A stretch of 6,262 nucleotides of DNA from Clostridiales bacterium (lineage in GTDB: Bacteria > Bacillota > Clostridia > Christensenellales > Aristaeellaceae): NCBI GenBank assembly GCA_004557125.1, contig SFET01000065.1, forward strand, positions 1 through 6,262. The letters are read 5' to 3'. This document shows positions 5,138 through 6,262 of this stretch, one piece after another (position 1 is the stretch's first letter; each line of letters starts with the position of its first letter). The notes beneath the pieces were generated by a model that searched no databases, was not told the origin of the DNA, and was given only the letters and a program-made list of their open reading frames with translations. The position numbers and the translations under genes are program-made.

Positions 5138-6262
5138 TCAATGGCTGTGTCCTTCGGGAATCACCGTGGCGTTGGCCGCTAAGCGCACCTGCGTGGCACC
5201 TTGCGCCACCACGTGCTGGCCCGCCGTCAGGCCCGAGCGGATTTCGGTGCGGCGGCCATCGGTCGCGCCGATGGTCACCTCCTGCCGCTGATACCTTTCA
5301 GGATGGATTTGCACATACACAAAGAAAAGCCCCTGCGCCTCGGTAAGAGCCTCGTTGGGCACCGTGATGACCCCCTTCCGGGACGCCCCCTGCAGATACA
5401 CCTGTGCGAAGCTGCCCGAAACTAACCGTCCCCGGTTGGGCAGCTCGAAGGTCACGGGAACGGAAAAGCCCGTCGCGCTGCTCGCCTTCCCCTTGGAAAC
5501 CAGACTGCCCCCCATCTCGCTCACGCAGTGTGCCGTCCCTTCCGGCTCGTACGACAGGCGGAACGTGGCATCCTTGATTTGCGGCAACAGGGCAAAGTGG
5601 CGTTCCGGCAGGTCGGCACTCAGCTGCAGGCGTTGGCTCTGCGTCACCGTGGCCAGCGGTTGTCCCGGCTGCACATAGTCGCCCGGGCGCACCAGCACCT
5701 CCTTCACGTAGCCCGTGAAAGGCGCGGCCACGGCGCGTGTCCGGGTTTCGTTGCCCAAACTGCGGGCCGCCGCCTCCGCCGTGCGGAAACGGCTGCGTGC
5801 CTCGTCCAGTTCGCGTTGCGGCAGCAGTTTCTCCGCCGCCAGCTGCTCGGCGCGTGCCAACGCCTTGCGCGCCGCTTCCAGTTCCGCGCGGGCCGCTGCC
5901 GCCGGGTTGCCGTCGGCCATGGCCGAAGCGTTGATGACAAAGAGCTGTTGCCCCTGACGCACGGCAGCACCGTCGGCCAGGTTCTTCGTAGCCTGGCTCA
6001 CGATGCCCGCCATCGTGGCCGACACCGTCGCCTCATCGCCCTGTGCCGGCAAGAGGCGGCCCGTTACCTCCACCACCTCGGCAAACTCGCCCGGCTCGAC
6101 CGTGACGAGCCGCAGGCCGGCGGCTTTCGCCTGCGCCTCGGTGAAAGTGATTTCGGCGGAGTGGCCCGCGTGTTCATCAGCGTCGTGATCGTGTTCGTCC
6201 GCTTCGTGGTTGTGGCCGTCGGCCTCGGCCTCGTGGTCGTGACCCTCCGCTTCGTGGTTATG
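5138..6262 (-). CDS. RND periplasmic membrane fusion protein (CusB/CzcB-type), His-rich, 5' end outside window
   Basis: 374 codons are visible, and the frame stays open to the right edge, so the signal sequence and true start are missing; the GTG at 6076 lies well inside and is not the start. The protein would link the pump and the outer membrane channel. Visible residues 1-34 are an acidic, histidine-rich tract with HNH, HDH, HNH and HDH clusters, a likely metal-binding segment. After this come ITFTEAQAKAAGL, the first lipoyl half (about 76-111), a short helical hairpin rich in Ala, Glu and Arg (about 120-171), and the second lipoyl half with APFTGYV and VRPGDYVQPGQPL (about 174-208). Beta-barrel and membrane-proximal domains follow, and the protein ends EGHSH. 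It is the first of three visible operon genes, 133 bp before the pump. The His-rich lead suggests periplasmic Zn, Ni, Co or Cu capture, but the ion cannot be fixed. Confidence 0.92.
   Translation of the reverse strand, partial: HNHEAEGHDHEAEADGHNHEADEHDHDADEHAGHSAEITFTEAQAKAAGLRLVTVEPGEFAEVVEVTGRLLPAQGDEATVSATMAGIVSQATKNLADGAAVRQGQQLFVINASAMADGNPAAAARAELEAARKALARAEQLAAEKLLPQRELDEARSRFRTAEAAARSLGNETRTRAVAAPFTGYVKEVLVRPGDYVQPGQPLATVTQSQRLQLSADLPERHFALLPQIKDATFRLSYEPEGTAHCVSEMGGSLVSKGKASSATGFSVPVTFELPNRGRLVSGSFAQVYLQGASRKGVITVPNEALTEAQGLFFVYVQIHPERYQRQEVTIGATDGRRTEIRSGLTAGQHVVAQGATQVRLAANATVIPEGHSH
6198..6259 (-). repeat. Internal DNA repeat encoding the His-rich tract
   Basis: TCCGCTTCGTGGTT occurs at 6198-6211 and exactly again at 6246-6259, an offset of 48 bp (16 codons). 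Both encode NHEA(D/E), and a diverged version lies between them. The tract probably grew by in-frame duplication and may vary in length between strains. It continues to the window edge, so its full extent is unknown. Confidence 0.65.

Overview
The window is GC-rich, densely coding DNA, most plausibly from a Gram-negative Bacteroidetes (Bacteroidales-like) bacterium. This placement is an inference. It rests on a eukaryotic-type NADP isocitrate dehydrogenase tail, a three-part envelope efflux system (which needs an outer membrane), a lack of Shine-Dalgarno sequences at most starts, and AT-rich spacers between GC-rich genes. The genus cannot be fixed from the sequence alone.

Layout: positions 1-179 (+) hold the last 58 codons of an isocitrate dehydrogenase gene, followed by a clear intrinsic terminator at 251-286. 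Positions 180-650 are a gene-free convergent spacer. It contains a 53-bp imperfect inverted repeat (398-450) with an adjoining partial copy, and a 33-bp direct repeat present twice (541-573 and 604-636). The rest of the window is one minus-strand operon, read from right to left: a periplasmic membrane fusion protein with a His-rich N-terminus (5138 to beyond 6262, 5' end cut by the window), a complete heavy-metal RND pump of the CusA/CzcA family (1870-5004), and a TolC-like outer membrane channel (651-1880). The channel start overlaps the pump stop and has a good GGAGG ribosome site.

Together the three proteins form a tripartite metal exporter. The RND trimer uses the proton gradient, the fusion protein bridges the periplasm and may pre-bind metal through its HxH clusters, and the channel provides the exit through the outer membrane. 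The pump lacks the methionine triad of the Cu(I)/Ag(I) exporter CusA and carries extra acidic residues in TM4. That fits a divalent cation (Zn, Co, Ni or Cd) at least as well as copper, but the substrate is not settled.

The most unusual feature is the 133-bp gap inside the operon, between the fusion protein and pump genes. It contains a stable hairpin just after the fusion protein stop codon, then eight consecutive 10-bp units, each with CTATA at the same position (5031-5110), including a perfect 16-bp palindrome. No wholly new gene system is visible; the genes are recognisable, and the novelty lies in the non-coding repeats.
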